Positions 1 through 8,980 of a stretch of DNA of 59,939 nucleotides are shown in pieces. Origin of the DNA: Streptomyces canus 299MFChir4.1 (GTDB lineage Bacteria; Actinomycetota; Actinomycetes; Streptomycetales; Streptomycetaceae). The notes below the pieces were generated by a model. The model was not told where the DNA came from. It did not search any database and saw nothing but the letters and a program-made list of their open reading frames with translations. How positions within the stretch are numbered: the first letter of the stretch is position 1; every line of letters begins with the position of its first letter. Made by a program: the position numbers and the translations under genes. Location: positions 1 through 59,939 of the forward strand of contig NZ_KB911621.1 of the NCBI RefSeq assembly GCF_000383615.1. The letters run 5' to 3'.

Positions 1-1
1 C

Positions 2-373
2 GATGCCCTGGCCGCCGCCGAACACACCCGAGGCAACCTCGCTGGAGCGCTCATACACACCAACCACGGAGCCCAGTACACCAGCCGGGCCTTCGCCGAC
101 GCCTGCCGTCAAGCCGGCGTCCGCCAGTCCATGAGCGCGATCGGCTCCAGCGCGGACAACGCACTCGCCGAGTCCTCCAACGCGACCTTCAAACGCGAGA
201 CGCTCCAGGGCCGCAAGACCTGGCCCAGCAAACGCGAGACCCTACTCGACGCGTTCGGCTGGCTCAACCGCTACAACACCCGACGCCGTCACTCCCACCT
301 CGGACAACGCAGCCCCATCGCCTACGAGACAGCGCTCGCCACGACAGCAACTACCCTGGCCCAAGCCGCATAG
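2..373 (+). pseudogene. IS3-family transposase (orfB), C-terminal part cut by the window edge
   Basis: The frame is open from base 2 and reads HTNHGAQYTSRAF, the conserved block around the second Asp of the IS3-group integrase core (DDE). It continues through SSADNALAESSNATFKRE, which holds the catalytic Glu region, and ends with NRYNTRRRHSHLGQRSPI, the usual C-terminus. The N-terminal part lies outside the window, so I cannot tell whether the element is intact. It is followed within 15 bases by an unrelated IS110 remnant, so the downstream IS end is probably lost. Confidence 0.85.
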
Positions 374-386
374 CCCGTGTCCATAA

Positions 387-596
387 ATCCGGGTTAAGGC
401 CCAGCAGATGCTCGCCCTCCTCGTCGTCCAGTTGGAAGCCGCCTGCACCGCGGCCGACGACTTCGCCGGGGTGGTGGAGCAGGCGTGGCACTCGGACGTT
501 GAGAGCTTCCTCAGCTTCCCCGGCCTGGGCGTCCAACTCGCGACCCGGGTGTTGGCCGAGATCGGGGACGATCGGATCTTGCCCGCGTGGGTATAG
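387..596 (+). pseudogene. IS110-family transposase remnant
   Basis: An open frame without a credible start encodes FPGLGVQLATRVLAEIGDD, the typical beginning of the IS116/IS110/IS902 C-terminal domain (FPGLG..LAARVLAEIGDD in relatives). The stop at 596 falls well before the family's usual end, and the N-terminal RuvC-like half is missing. Sequence from 597 to about 700 shows no further family similarity. Confidence 0.7.
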
Positions 597-701
597 ACGG
601 TGAGATCCTCGGGCCGGTCAACAACGTGGCCGAGGCCGCGGCGTTCCCGCGCCGCGCCCGGCTGGAGATGGGCCGACGGACGTGAGCGGGGTGCCGTGGA
701 T

Positions 702-1631
702 CTACTGGCGCGGCGCGGGACCCGAGCGCTGGGGCCCGCCGAGGGGTGGTTGGAGGCCGGTCCCGGTCGGCGGCACCGCAGGTCGAGCGCTCGGGGTGAG
801 GACCCCACCTTGCGGTGCGTCGCCGTGCAATCGTGCGATCAGGGCGTGAAGTGCGGGCATCTCGGCGCCTTCGGCTTCTCCGTACCCCAGCACGTCTTGG
901 ATCAGCCGACGGTCCTGGCGGTTCATCTTGCCGCCGTGGTGATACCTGTTGAACTCGGGAAGATTGAGCGGCAGCATGTCATGCTCCCACTGACCGAAAC
1001 ACCTCGGGATTCCCTCGGCGGTGATCTGCGCGCCGGCTGTGCGCCCCGTCGGCCCATACACGGACAGACGCAGAACTTCACGCCGGGCCTCGATACCGAG
1101 CCACGTCTCGTCGTCCGGGTCCACGTCCGCGACCGACGGCCAGTCCAACAGCTCGCATGCCATTCGCGAACAGTGGTGGAGGCTCAATTCGTACGCTTCC
1201 GTCGGGGTGATCGCACACTTCGAGAGACTGTTGCCGTCCCACAGTGCGGCGAAATCGTGCGCCTCCTGTGGCGCGCTGTCGGTGACGATGAAGTCGTGCG
1301 GCAACGGACGCCTGCGGTAGGCGTAATCGGCCTCGGCGAGCAAGCCCGCGTTGACGCCGGCGTGCGGCGGCAAGGTCACGCACTGCGCCTCGTGGACATG
1401 GAGGCCGGTTCCGCCTGCGGTAACCTGTGTGTCCGCGAGCGCGGAGCGTTTTAGGAACCAGGACCTGAGCCCGATCCCCACGGAAAAGAGGATCACTCGC
1501 GTCGGTGTGTTGCGGAACGCACGTCCGACCTCGTCTACCAGTTTTTCGCCGGCTTCCGCTCGAAGGGCCGCCCCGTCGAGCGTGATGACCACGAATTCGA
1601 ATGAGGTGCCCGCCAACTCGGTGGCGTCGGT
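702..1631 (-). CDS. Unknown protein, read in frame from a transposase remnant
   Basis: The minus frame downstream of the IS701-like fragment stays open for about 310 codons with typical actinobacterial codon use, which supports real coding. Its composition is that of a soluble globular protein: EFVVITLDGAALRAEAGEK near the start, a His/Tyr-rich centre, then CFGQWEHDMLPLNLPEFN and GGKMNRQDRRLIQDVLGYG. No signal peptide, membrane segment or recognised motif is visible. There is no good Met near the junction, so the native start was probably lost when the transposase sequence arrived; the present product would be a chimera if translated. I do not recognise the family. Confidence 0.4.
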   Translation of the reverse strand, partial: TDATELAGTSFEFVVITLDGAALRAEAGEKLVDEVGRAFRNTPTRVILFSVGIGLRSWFLKRSALADTQVTAGGTGLHVHEAQCVTLPPHAGVNAGLLAEADYAYRRRPLPHDFIVTDSAPQEAHDFAALWDGNSLSKCAITPTEAYELSLHHCSRMACELLDWPSVADVDPDDETWLGIEARREVLRLSVYGPTGRTAGAQITAEGIPRCFGQWEHDMLPLNLPEFNRYHHGGKMNRQDRRLIQDVLGYGEAEGAEMPALHALIARLHGDAPQGGVLTPSARPAVPPTGTGLQPPLGGPQRSGPAPRQ

Positions 1632-1952
1632 GCGGGTGGTGTCCGTCACCGTGGTGACCTCCGGTGCGTGCCAGGACTCCAGCCTGGCGAAGGCCAGCAC
1701 GCTGCCGTGTCTGCGGCCGCCCGCCCCAGGGGCCAGAGTGGGCGGGGCCCGCGTTGCGGAGCATGACACGATCCGAGCGCAGGCGCTCGATGAGGACCAC
1801 GGGCAGGCTGGCCAGGGTAGGGGGAGAGGTAGGCGCTTGTCGTACCCGGCGTCCATCACGATCAGCATGTCGCGGTCGCGCAGGCCCAAGGCACCTGCAT
1901 GCCGAAGTAGTTCACGGAAAGCAATCACACCCGCAGTGAAGGGATGGCCCAC
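1632..1952 (-). pseudogene. IS701-like DDE transposase remnant with two compensating frameshifts
   Basis: The frame opens with VIAFRELLRHAGALGLRD and DMLIVMDAGYD, the catalytic-Asp block of the IS701-type DDE_5 superfamily. The next piece, VVLIERLRSDRVMLRNAGP, lies in a different frame. The original frame resumes with SVLAFARLESWHAPEVTTV, which is the family's conserved ESWHAPEVTTVTDTTRYG region. After TDTTR at about 1632 the similarity stops and an unrelated open frame continues. This is a decayed internal fragment with no inverted repeats that I can see. Confidence 0.65.
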
Positions 1953-2019
1953 ACGTCTATGTCATGGCACTGCAGCAAACCGTACGGTCCGATGGCTACG
2001 CCAGTACATGCTTTCTCAT

Positions 2020-3042
2020 TTACTCCTGGTTCGGTTCAACGGCGATGGCCTCGATGAGGCTGGTGCTCGACGAAACCATAGGCAGCACGCGTTTGACGTG
2101 GAATCCTGCCCTGCCCAGTAGCGTCTCGAACTGCTCGCGCGTGCGCTCTTGTCCGCCGTTGAGGACGAGCATCACCATGTCCAGGATCTTGCTGGCTGCT
2201 GGATCGTTTCCTGGTTCGATGACTGACTCCGCGACGAGCAGTGTGCCGCCCGTGGGTATCGCCGCGCGCACACTCGTTAGAATCTCGATGCAGTTCTCGT
2301 CATTCCAGTCGTGCAGCACCCACTTGAGTATGTAGGCGTCGCCGCCCCCAGGAACGGAGTCGAAGAAGTCGCCGCCGACGACCTTTGCGCGGTCGGCCAG
2401 CCCTGCCGACCTCAGCAGCGCGTTACTGACCACGTGTGGCTGGTCGAACACGATGCCGCGGACGCCGGGAGTGGCGGCGAGTACGCCCGCGATGAGCGCG
2501 CCTTCGCCACCGCCCACGTCGACCACAGTGCCGAACGAGCTGAAGTCGTAGGCCGCCACCATGTCGTCGATCATCACCTCGGATTCGCGGGACATCACCT
2601 GGTTCATCAGGTCGTTCGCCTCGGACCGATCGGCGTGATACTGCCACACCGGTTCACCGAACGCTTTGGTGAACGCCTCCTCGCCGGTACGGATCGAATG
2701 CGCCATCTCGCCCCACGCGGGATACAGCAAGCCGAGGGTGTGCAGTACGAACGGTCTCAGTGAACCGGGAATGTCCGAGCGCAGCGCGTTCGCCCTCGGC
2801 GTTGTGATGAACGTGCGCGGAGCGGTCTCGCTGAACAGACCGACGCTCGCCAGCAACCGCAGCAATCGATACAGCGATGGTTCGTGCGTGCCGGTGGCCT
2901 CCGCGAGTCGGGCGCTGCTGGCGGGACCGGTAGCGAGGTGGTCGGCGATCCGCAATTCCGCGGCCACATGTATCGCCCGGGCGGTGAGCAGGTTCAAGGC
3001 AATGTCGAACAGGCCTGTGCGGTCGATGGTCACGTCGTTCAT
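2020..3042 (-). CDS. SAM-dependent O-methyltransferase of the small-molecule type
   Basis: This 340-residue protein has the layout of actinobacterial natural-product O-methyltransferases such as the carminomycin type. An N-terminal dimerisation/winged-helix part (ARAIHVAAELRIADHLATG, ATGTHEPSLYRLLRLLASVG) precedes a Rossmann SAM-binding domain with the glycine motif VVDVGGGEGALIAGVLA near residue 170. The post-motif acid YILKWVLHDWNDENC carries the catalytic His-Asp-Trp block. The start codon overlaps the stop of the upstream NRPS-like gene (ATGA), so the two are translationally coupled. It probably methylates a hydroxyl on the synthetase product; the substrate is inferred from context only. 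Confidence 0.9.
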   Translation of the reverse strand: MNDVTIDRTGLFDIALNLLTARAIHVAAELRIADHLATGPASSARLAEATGTHEPSLYRLLRLLASVGLFSETAPRTFITTPRANALRSDIPGSLRPFVLHTLGLLYPAWGEMAHSIRTGEEAFTKAFGEPVWQYHADRSEANDLMNQVMSRESEVMIDDMVAAYDFSSFGTVVDVGGGEGALIAGVLAATPGVRGIVFDQPHVVSNALLRSAGLADRAKVVGGDFFDSVPGGGDAYILKWVLHDWNDENCIEILTSVRAAIPTGGTLLVAESVIEPGNDPAASKILDMVMLVLNGGQERTREQFETLLGRAGFHVKRVLPMVSSSTSLIEAIAVEPNQE

Positions 3043-5831
3043 CGGGTGGCTCCGGGGTCAGGTGCGGTCTCTGAGAGGACGCGTGCCAGCTCCGCACGCA
3101 GGAGTGCGGCGAACACGTGAACATGCCGGGGGCCGATCATGGTGTAATGCTCGCCCGGCACGTCGACGTACTCGACAGGTTCGCGGGTGTGTTCGTCCCA
3201 GCGCCGCAGTTCCTTCTCGACCCAGTCATGACGGGTGCCGCGGAGAGGGTCGGCGCAGAACACGGTCATCGCCCGCACCTGCCCTGTGGGGTGGTAGGTG
3301 CGGCCGAGCGAGGTCAGACCGTGTGCGAGATCGGCCCATGCGCTGAGCTGGGGCAGATCCAGGTCCAACTGGGCGAGTCTGCCCGGCGGGGCGAGGTCCA
3401 GCAGTGTGGCGATCTGATCGGTCTTCGGCAGCGGTCGCAATCTGCTGGGCAGTCGGCCCGCGTCGTCGGCGCCCACCAGGCCCAGGAACATCGCCAGATT
3501 GACTGCGGTCTCGATGAAGTCGAGCTCGTCCATACGGTACTTGATGTGTGGCGGGAGGTTGAAGCTGCCGAGGAAGGCCACGTGTTCGCTATCGGCCTCC
3601 AGCACCTTGGCGATCTCGAACGCGACGGCCGCGCCGAAGGAGTATCCGGCAAGCGCGTACGGGCCGTGTGGTTGGACACGGCGGATCGCCGCGACGTACG
3701 ACTGGGTCATCTCGGTGAAGCTACCGAAGGGCTTCTCTCCGGGGTTGAAGCCACGGGCTCGCAACGCGTGGAACGGCCGCTCGCGCGCGAAGTGCTTGGC
3801 CAGGTTGACGAACACCAGAACCTCGCCGACGCCGGGGTGCACGCAGAACAAGGGAATCCCCTGGCCACTTGCCTGCAGCGTCACCACGGGGTCGTAGTTG
3901 CTGCCGGCCATGGAAGGCGCCCCGATGAGCCGGGCCAGCTCACGTACGCTCGGAGCGCGCAATACATCGAGCACTGCTAGTTCGACACCCAGTCTGGCCC
4001 GTACCGTTCGCGCAAGGCGCAGCACGTCGAGCGAGGTCCCGCCCAGGTCGAAGAAGCCGATCGTGGCACTGATCGCGGTGCGACCGAACAGCTCGGCGTA
4101 GATCTCGGCCAGTACCGCCTCGGTCGGTCCCTGAGGAGCGCTGTACTCACCGACCGCATTGGCGACCAACGCAGAGACCTCGTGTTCTCGTTCGGTGTAG
4201 GTCTCGGCTTCCCAACGAGCTCGCAGCACGCCACGCTGCACCTTTCCCAGACTGGTCTTCGGGAACTCCGAGCGGGGCAGAGGAAGGAGCACCGCGGGCC
4301 GGAAACCCCAGTGCAGGACTACCCGATCGCGGACCCTGGCGACCACACGAGGCAGCTCTTCCTCCGGGACCGTGGCGGCGAACAGAACAGCCAACTCCTC
4401 GGTATCGCTGCCGGGCGGCCGGACGGGGAACACAGCCACGAAGGATCGGGCGACACCTTGGACGCCTTCCAGGACGGATTCGAGGTCGTGGCTGTAGTAG
4501 TTGACACCATTGACGATGATGCTGTCCTTGCTGCGCCCCGCCAGCGTAAGACGACCATCCTTGAGCCTGCCGATGTCACCGGTGCGGAGCCAACCCTCCG
4601 GCGTGAGCGCGGCAGCCGTGGCGGCGGCATCGCGATAGTAGCCAGGCGTCACCATGGGGCCACGCAGCCACACCTCGCCGGGTGTGCCTGCGGGCATCTT
4701 GGTACCAGTCGCCGGGTCGGTGATGCGGACGTCCAGCCCTGTCACCGGGCGGCCGACCGCCGCGAACTCGCCGTCCGTGTCGGCGTCAGGGAACTCACGG
4801 TTATAGAGGGACCCCGCGCAGGTCTCGGTCATGCCGAACGCGGGCCACAACGCCGTTCGCGGGAGCCCGTGCGGTGCGAGCAGGTCGAGGAAACGCTTCC
4901 CGGTGGCGACCGGATTGGCCTCGCCGCCGGAGACGATGCGGTCAACGTGGGAGAGATCGATTCCGTCGCCGAGCGGGCTGACACCGAGCCGGGCATTGAT
5001 CAGACCCAGCAGGAAGTTGGGGGTGAACGTTGCTGTTACCCGATGGGCGGACAACGTGCGCAGGAACACCACCGGGTCGGAGAGTACCCGTTGCGGTGGT
5101 ATGTGCAGCTGCATTGCACCAGTGGCGAGCGGTAGGAGATGTCCTTCCAGCACCGCCGCGACATGGTCGTAGGACACCCAATTGAATGTGACATCGTCGG
5201 GCCGTGCACGGTGAGCTTCGGCTTTCGCCCGCATTGACGCGACCAAGTTGGCGTGGGTGAGTTGCACGGCCTTCGCCGCGCCGGTCGATCCGGATGTCAG
5301 GACCAGCAGCGCCAGGTCCTCTGGTCGTGCCGTGACGTCTACGGAGGGCAGCTGTGTATCCCCGGTGGCGAGTTCGGTCAGGTCGGCGACATCGAGCCCG
5401 GCCACCGCAGGCATGCGCGCGCGCAGCTCGCGCGTGGTGAGTACGAGCGGATCGTCCAGCAGAACGGCAATGTGGCGGAGTTGGGTCACCCAGCGCTGAG
5501 GATCGTCGCGCAGTGGTGTCAGTGGACAGGCGGTGAGCCTGCCGAGCAGGCATGCCCACAGGGCAGGCAGAAAGTCTTGCGGCTCCTCGAGCACCAGCGC
5601 AACTGCCCGGCCTGGGCGTGCCCCACGGGCCCGCAGGGCGTAGAGCAGCCTGGTTGCCTCGGCCAGCAGATCCGGGTAGCGCATCGTTCGCGGGGCTGCC
5701 TCAGGGTCATCGCCGAGGAAGCCGATGCCGTTGTCGGGGTGCTCGCGCGCGGCGCGCCACAACAGTTCCGACGCGGTCATGGGCATGCACTGCTCGTCAT
5801 GCGCGGAAGAGGGTGTACATTCCACGTTCAC
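3039..5831 (-). CDS. NRPS-like synthetase A-T-TE, terphenylquinone/furanone synthetase type
   Basis: From GTG 5831 the protein is 930 residues with three domains and no condensation domain. The adenylation domain (about 20-560) shows LTSGSTG near 180, SYDHVAAVLEGH near 221, GMTETCAG near 335 and LRTGDIGRLKDGRL. The carrier domain has GFFDLGGTSLDVL with phosphopantetheine Ser near 600. The thioesterase (about 650-930) has FCVHPGVGEVLVFVNLAKHF, YALAGYSFGAAVAFEIAKVL (nucleophile Ser near 728), GSFNLPPHIKYRM and a C-terminal GEHYTMIG His. The VHPGVGEVLVF, GYSFG and NLPPHIK blocks match what I know of atromentin, polyporic acid and ralfuranone synthetases, which dimerise aryl-pyruvic acids. GTG 5831 overlaps the upstream stop (GTGA) behind GGCGGGAG; ATG near 5773 is an alternative. 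Confidence 0.88.
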   Translation of the reverse strand: MNVECTPSSAHDEQCMPMTASELLWRAAREHPDNGIGFLGDDPEAAPRTMRYPDLLAEATRLLYALRARGARPGRAVALVLEEPQDFLPALWACLLGRLTACPLTPLRDDPQRWVTQLRHIAVLLDDPLVLTTRELRARMPAVAGLDVADLTELATGDTQLPSVDVTARPEDLALLVLTSGSTGAAKAVQLTHANLVASMRAKAEAHRARPDDVTFNWVSYDHVAAVLEGHLLPLATGAMQLHIPPQRVLSDPVVFLRTLSAHRVTATFTPNFLLGLINARLGVSPLGDGIDLSHVDRIVSGGEANPVATGKRFLDLLAPHGLPRTALWPAFGMTETCAGSLYNREFPDADTDGEFAAVGRPVTGLDVRITDPATGTKMPAGTPGEVWLRGPMVTPGYYRDAAATAAALTPEGWLRTGDIGRLKDGRLTLAGRSKDSIIVNGVNYYSHDLESVLEGVQGVARSFVAVFPVRPPGSDTEELAVLFAATVPEEELPRVVARVRDRVVLHWGFRPAVLLPLPRSEFPKTSLGKVQRGVLRARWEAETYTEREHEVSALVANAVGEYSAPQGPTEAVLAEIYAELFGRTAISATIGFFDLGGTSLDVLRLARTVRARLGVELAVLDVLRAPSVRELARLIGAPSMAGSNYDPVVTLQASGQGIPLFCVHPGVGEVLVFVNLAKHFARERPFHALRARGFNPGEKPFGSFTEMTQSYVAAIRRVQPHGPYALAGYSFGAAVAFEIAKVLEADSEHVAFLGSFNLPPHIKYRMDELDFIETAVNLAMFLGLVGADDAGRLPSRLRPLPKTDQIATLLDLAPPGRLAQLDLDLPQLSAWADLAHGLTSLGRTYHPTGQVRAMTVFCADPLRGTRHDWVEKELRRWDEHTREPVEYVDVPGEHYTMIGPRHVHVFAALLRAELARVLSETAPDPGATR

Positions 5832-6814
5832 GTTCGTGCTCCCGCCTTGTTGGGGGTGGTCCGTCCGGGAAGAAGCACGATGCGAGCCGTGAGCCGGGAC
5901 GCGTCCTGCCACGACTGTGCGACGTCGGCCAGGGGACGAGCCTCGGCTTCAACGATGAGGTCGCCCACCGCGACCGGAGCGGCCAGATCGGCCAGGCCGG
6001 CGACGATTGTGTCCGTGCTGAGCGCCCCTCGGCCGCTGCCGACGATGTCGATATGGCATGAACGCAACGCGGCCGACGGCAGCGATGCATGGGGGCCTGC
6101 AGCCGAACCGATCTCCACCCAGGTGAGCTTGTGGCCTGGATCGCGACGGTGGGCGGCGATGGCCGCCATGATGGCTGCGGTCGGAGTTCCCCACACGTAG
6201 TCGAGCACGACATCGACATCAGCCGCGGTGGCGCCGAGCAACTCGGGATCACCGATCGCTACGACATCGGTCGCGCCCAGTGCGGGAAGTTCCGCGAGCC
6301 TCCCGGAATCGCGGCCTGCGGCGATCACCTTCCGGGCGCCCAGCAGCGCCGCGATGCGCACGGCCATCCGGCCGGAGTTGCCTGTGGCGCCGAGTACGAG
6401 CACATCCTGGCCGGCCCGGAATTGAGTGCGTCCGCGCAGTGCCAGCCACGCCGACATGGCGGGGTTCATAGTGGCGGCCACAGCGACCGGGTCGGCATCA
6501 GGCGGCAGCGGCACGATATGCCGGGTGTTCACCACGACCTGCTCCGCCATGGCTCCGCGGTATTTCGATTCGAACAAGATGAAGTAGTACAGCACTCCGT
6601 CGCCGTCTTGACCGACACCGTCGATTCCCGGCGTGAAAGGCACTGCCTGCGGACTCATGTAGTGCGTTCCGTCAGCCTGAGCACGCACGATGGGGTGCAG
6701 ACCGACGGCGAGGACGTCGAGCAGCACGTTGTCGGCGCCAACGATCGACGGGGCGGGCTGTTCCACGAACTCGGGGGGCGAACCGAAAGAGACGACTGAG
6801 GCGGCCTTCATCAT
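5828..6814 (-). CDS. MDR-superfamily NADPH quinone-type oxidoreductase
   Basis: The product is 328 residues and resembles zinc-independent medium-chain dehydrogenases. An N-terminal GroES-like part (VLLDVLAVGLHPIVRAQADG, VPFTPGIDGVGQ) is followed by a Rossmann part with VLVLGATGNSGRMAVRIAALLGA, whose pattern fits NADP binding. The Cys and His ligands of the catalytic zinc of alcohol dehydrogenases are absent. Two consecutive ATGs exist; the second (6811) lies at a better distance from AAGGA. It is the first gene of a coupled three-gene operon with the A-T-TE synthetase and the O-methyltransferase, so a role reducing a quinone or enone intermediate is plausible but unproven. Confidence 0.88.
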   Translation of the reverse strand: MMKAASVVSFGSPPEFVEQPAPSIVGADNVLLDVLAVGLHPIVRAQADGTHYMSPQAVPFTPGIDGVGQDGDGVLYYFILFESKYRGAMAEQVVVNTRHIVPLPPDADPVAVAATMNPAMSAWLALRGRTQFRAGQDVLVLGATGNSGRMAVRIAALLGARKVIAAGRDSGRLAELPALGATDVVAIGDPELLGATAADVDVVLDYVWGTPTAAIMAAIAAHRRDPGHKLTWVEIGSAAGPHASLPSAALRSCHIDIVGSGRGALSTDTIVAGLADLAAPVAVGDLIVEAEARPLADVAQSWQDASRLTARIVLLPGRTTPNKAGART

Positions 6815-7828
6815 GAGTCCTTACGTCTTCTCGGAATCGGGGTGTTTTTACATGGGGGCCAGTTTGAGGATGTGCGGCACCCCAGGCCTTGGGACCCACT
6901 CGAAGTTGCCGAGACATCTGTATCAATCGCCGAGCTGTCTGCCGGAGGGCAGCGCGAACTCAGGAAGCCACGTCGCGCTTACCGTACGGCTTTGTCCAAG
7001 GCCTGCACGCTGGCCGCCCCGCCCACCGGTAACCTGCACAACTCACGGGTAACAATGGTGATCCACCACGAAAATGCCAACGCCACCCCATCGAGTTGTG
7101 GAATCACGCTCTTTCCATCTCTCCGCCACACCGCTGGACGCGATGGCAGCCAGCCCCGGGACCGAGCACCTCTGACTTGCGCGAGCTCAGCTGATGAGGC
7201 CATGCTCGGACGGGATGCGCACAGGTCGCAGTGGTCCCGCAGGGAGTCGATGTCAGGCGTTCGCCTTTTCTCGTCGCCCTAACAGTCGGACGGAGGACTG
7301 TAGCCGATCACGAACTCGAGCACTGCGCGTAACTGGTTCGGCCAGTGGTCATTGGACGGGCTCCGGTGCAGCGGGCCGTTCGTGTGTAAACCGAGGGCTG
7401 AGCGTGAGGGCTCGCGACCTGCCTGTCCCGCATATTGCAGACCCCAACATGCCATCTGTACCCCTCAGTTAGACCCGGCGTTCCGTCTCGCCCATCGTCA
7501 CTTTTCGAAGTAGATCTTGTCAAGACCGAACGTTCTACCTATATTACGTCGGGGCTGGCTCTCCAAGCCACGCTCAGCACTACGGAAAGAGTGCAGGCTA
7601 CGACCACCGTGCCTGGCTCGCGGCTGCCAAGTCCTACCGCAGAGACGCCGCGCTATGATCCGCGGGGCCATAGACGACTCCGGCACCCCATAGCCGTGCA
7701 GCAGCGCAAGACGATGCCGCTTCCCAGTGAGATCGGGTCTGCGGCGGCCGAGGCAGTGATGCGTGGGAGGGGTCGTGCGGACCTCCCCAGGTGTCACGGT
7801 CCTTCCCACGCATCGCAGCTCGGTGCGT
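6815..7828. other. About 1 kb without a recognisable gene
   Basis: Several short open frames exist on both strands, but their composition and third-base pattern do not look coding, and I recognise no family in any of them. Base composition is more A/T rich in places (around 6830 and 7500) than the flanking genes. The right part should hold the promoter of the minus-strand synthetase operon starting at 6814, although no clear -35/-10 pair stands out. No regulator of the operon is encoded here. Confidence 0.5.
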
Positions 7829-8200
7829 CTACGCGGATGATCCGTTCTCATGTCCTTCGGTCTGCCAGGTGTGTACGGCTGTCGCGAGGTGCTCCTGGAG
7901 GGGCGCCGGCATCGGCTTTCCGGTCGCGGCGTCCGTGATGGCCTGGGCGATCTCCCGCGGTTTTGTGTTGGTGTGCTGGGAGACGGCCAGCAGGATCTCC
8001 CACGCTTGTTGCGGCTGGCAGCCGTAGCCGACCATCAGCACGCCGCGCGCCATGTCGATCACGGGGCGGCTCTGCATCGCCTTCTTGAGCTGATCGCGCT
8101 CCTTGAGCAGTTCGGCGGCGGGATCGAACAGATGCCGGTCTTCGGTGCCGCCTTCTTTGGCCTGCTCAAAGGTGGCGTTGTGCCGTGGGGGAGGTCGCAT
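7829..8200 (-). CDS. ANTAR-domain protein, probable RNA-binding antiterminator
   Basis: This 123-residue protein has an N-terminal coiled region (LLKERDQLKKAMQSRPVID) leading into MARGVLMVGYGCQPQQAWEILLAVSQHTN, the characteristic ANTAR three-helix signature with alternating Ala and aromatic residues. ANTAR proteins bind paired hairpins in nascent RNA to prevent termination. No GAF or receiver domain is fused, unlike many relatives, so its signal input must come from elsewhere. It lies 45 bases downstream of a STAS-domain gene on the same strand, a pairing common in actinobacterial stress signalling. Confidence 0.8.
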   Translation of the reverse strand: MRPPPRHNATFEQAKEGGTEDRHLFDPAAELLKERDQLKKAMQSRPVIDMARGVLMVGYGCQPQQAWEILLAVSQHTNTKPREIAQAITDAATGKPMPAPLQEHLATAVHTWQTEGHENGSSA

Positions 8201-8245
8201 GGCCTACGCCTGCCCTTCACTCCCACCGGCACACGCAAGCGCCAG

Positions 8246-8563
8246 TCAGTGGCCTGTTCCGTGCCACAGAAAGGCGTCGGTGACCGTCGCCCGGACGTCG
8301 AGCAGGGTGACGGCCCCGGTCAGTTCCAGTATCTGCAGCAACTCCTGCGAGGGCACCACACGCAAGGACACCTGATGCTTCGCCCGCAGCAGCCGGGTCA
8401 GGAACATCGAGCCGGCGAAGGTGACGCCTGAGGCGTCCAGCACCACCGGGGACTGGTCCCGTGCAGCACTCTCCACCGCGTTACCGAGCAGCTCCATGGT
8501 GTCCATGTCGGACGCGCTGCGGGCCACGACCACTGCGGCCTGGCCCTGCGCATACCAGCTCAC
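8246..8563 (-). CDS. STAS-domain anti-sigma factor antagonist-like protein
   Basis: At 105 residues this is a single STAS domain. VVLDASGVTFAGSMFLTRLLRAKH matches the D-x-S-G-V-x-F-x-x-S phosphorylation loop of SpoIIAA/RsbV-type antagonists, with the Ser of GSMF at the phosphorylation position. In that family the unphosphorylated form captures an anti-sigma kinase and releases a sigma factor. No kinase or sigma gene is adjacent, so the partner must be encoded elsewhere. It sits between a small unknown gene and the ANTAR gene, all on the minus strand. Confidence 0.8.
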   Translation of the reverse strand: MSWYAQGQAAVVVARSASDMDTMELLGNAVESAARDQSPVVLDASGVTFAGSMFLTRLLRAKHQVSLRVVPSQELLQILELTGAVTLLDVRATVTDAFLWHGTGH

Positions 8564-8698
8564 CGTGGCTTCGGGTGCGCCCTCGTCCGGGCGAACTGCG
8601 CCGGCCCGCCCGATTCTTCATCGAGTCCACCTGTCATGTGCTGATTGTCGCGGACGAACGTCTCGGTGGGGACGGTGCGACGTCTTGCGGCCGGATCC

Positions 8699-8980
8699 TC
8701 AGCAGGCGTGGAAGGGCGCTGTGCCTTCCCCCATGAAGGGCACCGAGGTGCCATCGATCGGGGCTGCCAGAGGACGGATCCGGCGTTTCTGGCCGGAGGA
8801 CAGGCGCACGTGGGCCTCGTGGGCACTGCGTACCTGGTCCACCATGGATGGCGGGATGCGGTTGAGGACACCGCCCCACACGCCCGTGTCCGGGAGGAAC
8901 AGGCCCAGGTCGACCTCGACCGCGATCTGCTGATCACCGACGAACAGCAGAGCGTCATCACAACGCAGGTCAGCCCTCAT
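8699..8980 (-). CDS. Small unknown protein upstream of the STAS and ANTAR genes
   Basis: ATG 8980 follows a good site (CTGGAGGACACAGGAC), so a 93-residue product is preferred over the longer open frame. The sequence (LRCDDALLFVGDQQIAVEVD, IPPSMVDQVRSAHEAHVRLS) is soluble and predicted mixed alpha/beta, with no Cys motif or membrane segment. I do not recognise the family. It is the first of three short minus-strand genes (8980, 8563, 8200), so a shared role in stress regulation is possible by context alone. A 135-base gap separates it from the STAS gene. Confidence 0.6.
   Translation of the reverse strand: MRADLRCDDALLFVGDQQIAVEVDLGLFLPDTGVWGGVLNRIPPSMVDQVRSAHEAHVRLSSGQKRRIRPLAAPIDGTSVPFMGEGTAPFHAC

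Noticed and set aside
2020..6814. Acyl-ACP/fatty-acid (FAAL) pathway as the role of the A-T-TE gene
   Set aside because: The TE blocks VHPGVGEVLVF and NLPPHIK fit aryl-pyruvate dimerising synthetases better, and no polyketide or lipid genes are adjacent. The alternative cannot be fully excluded.
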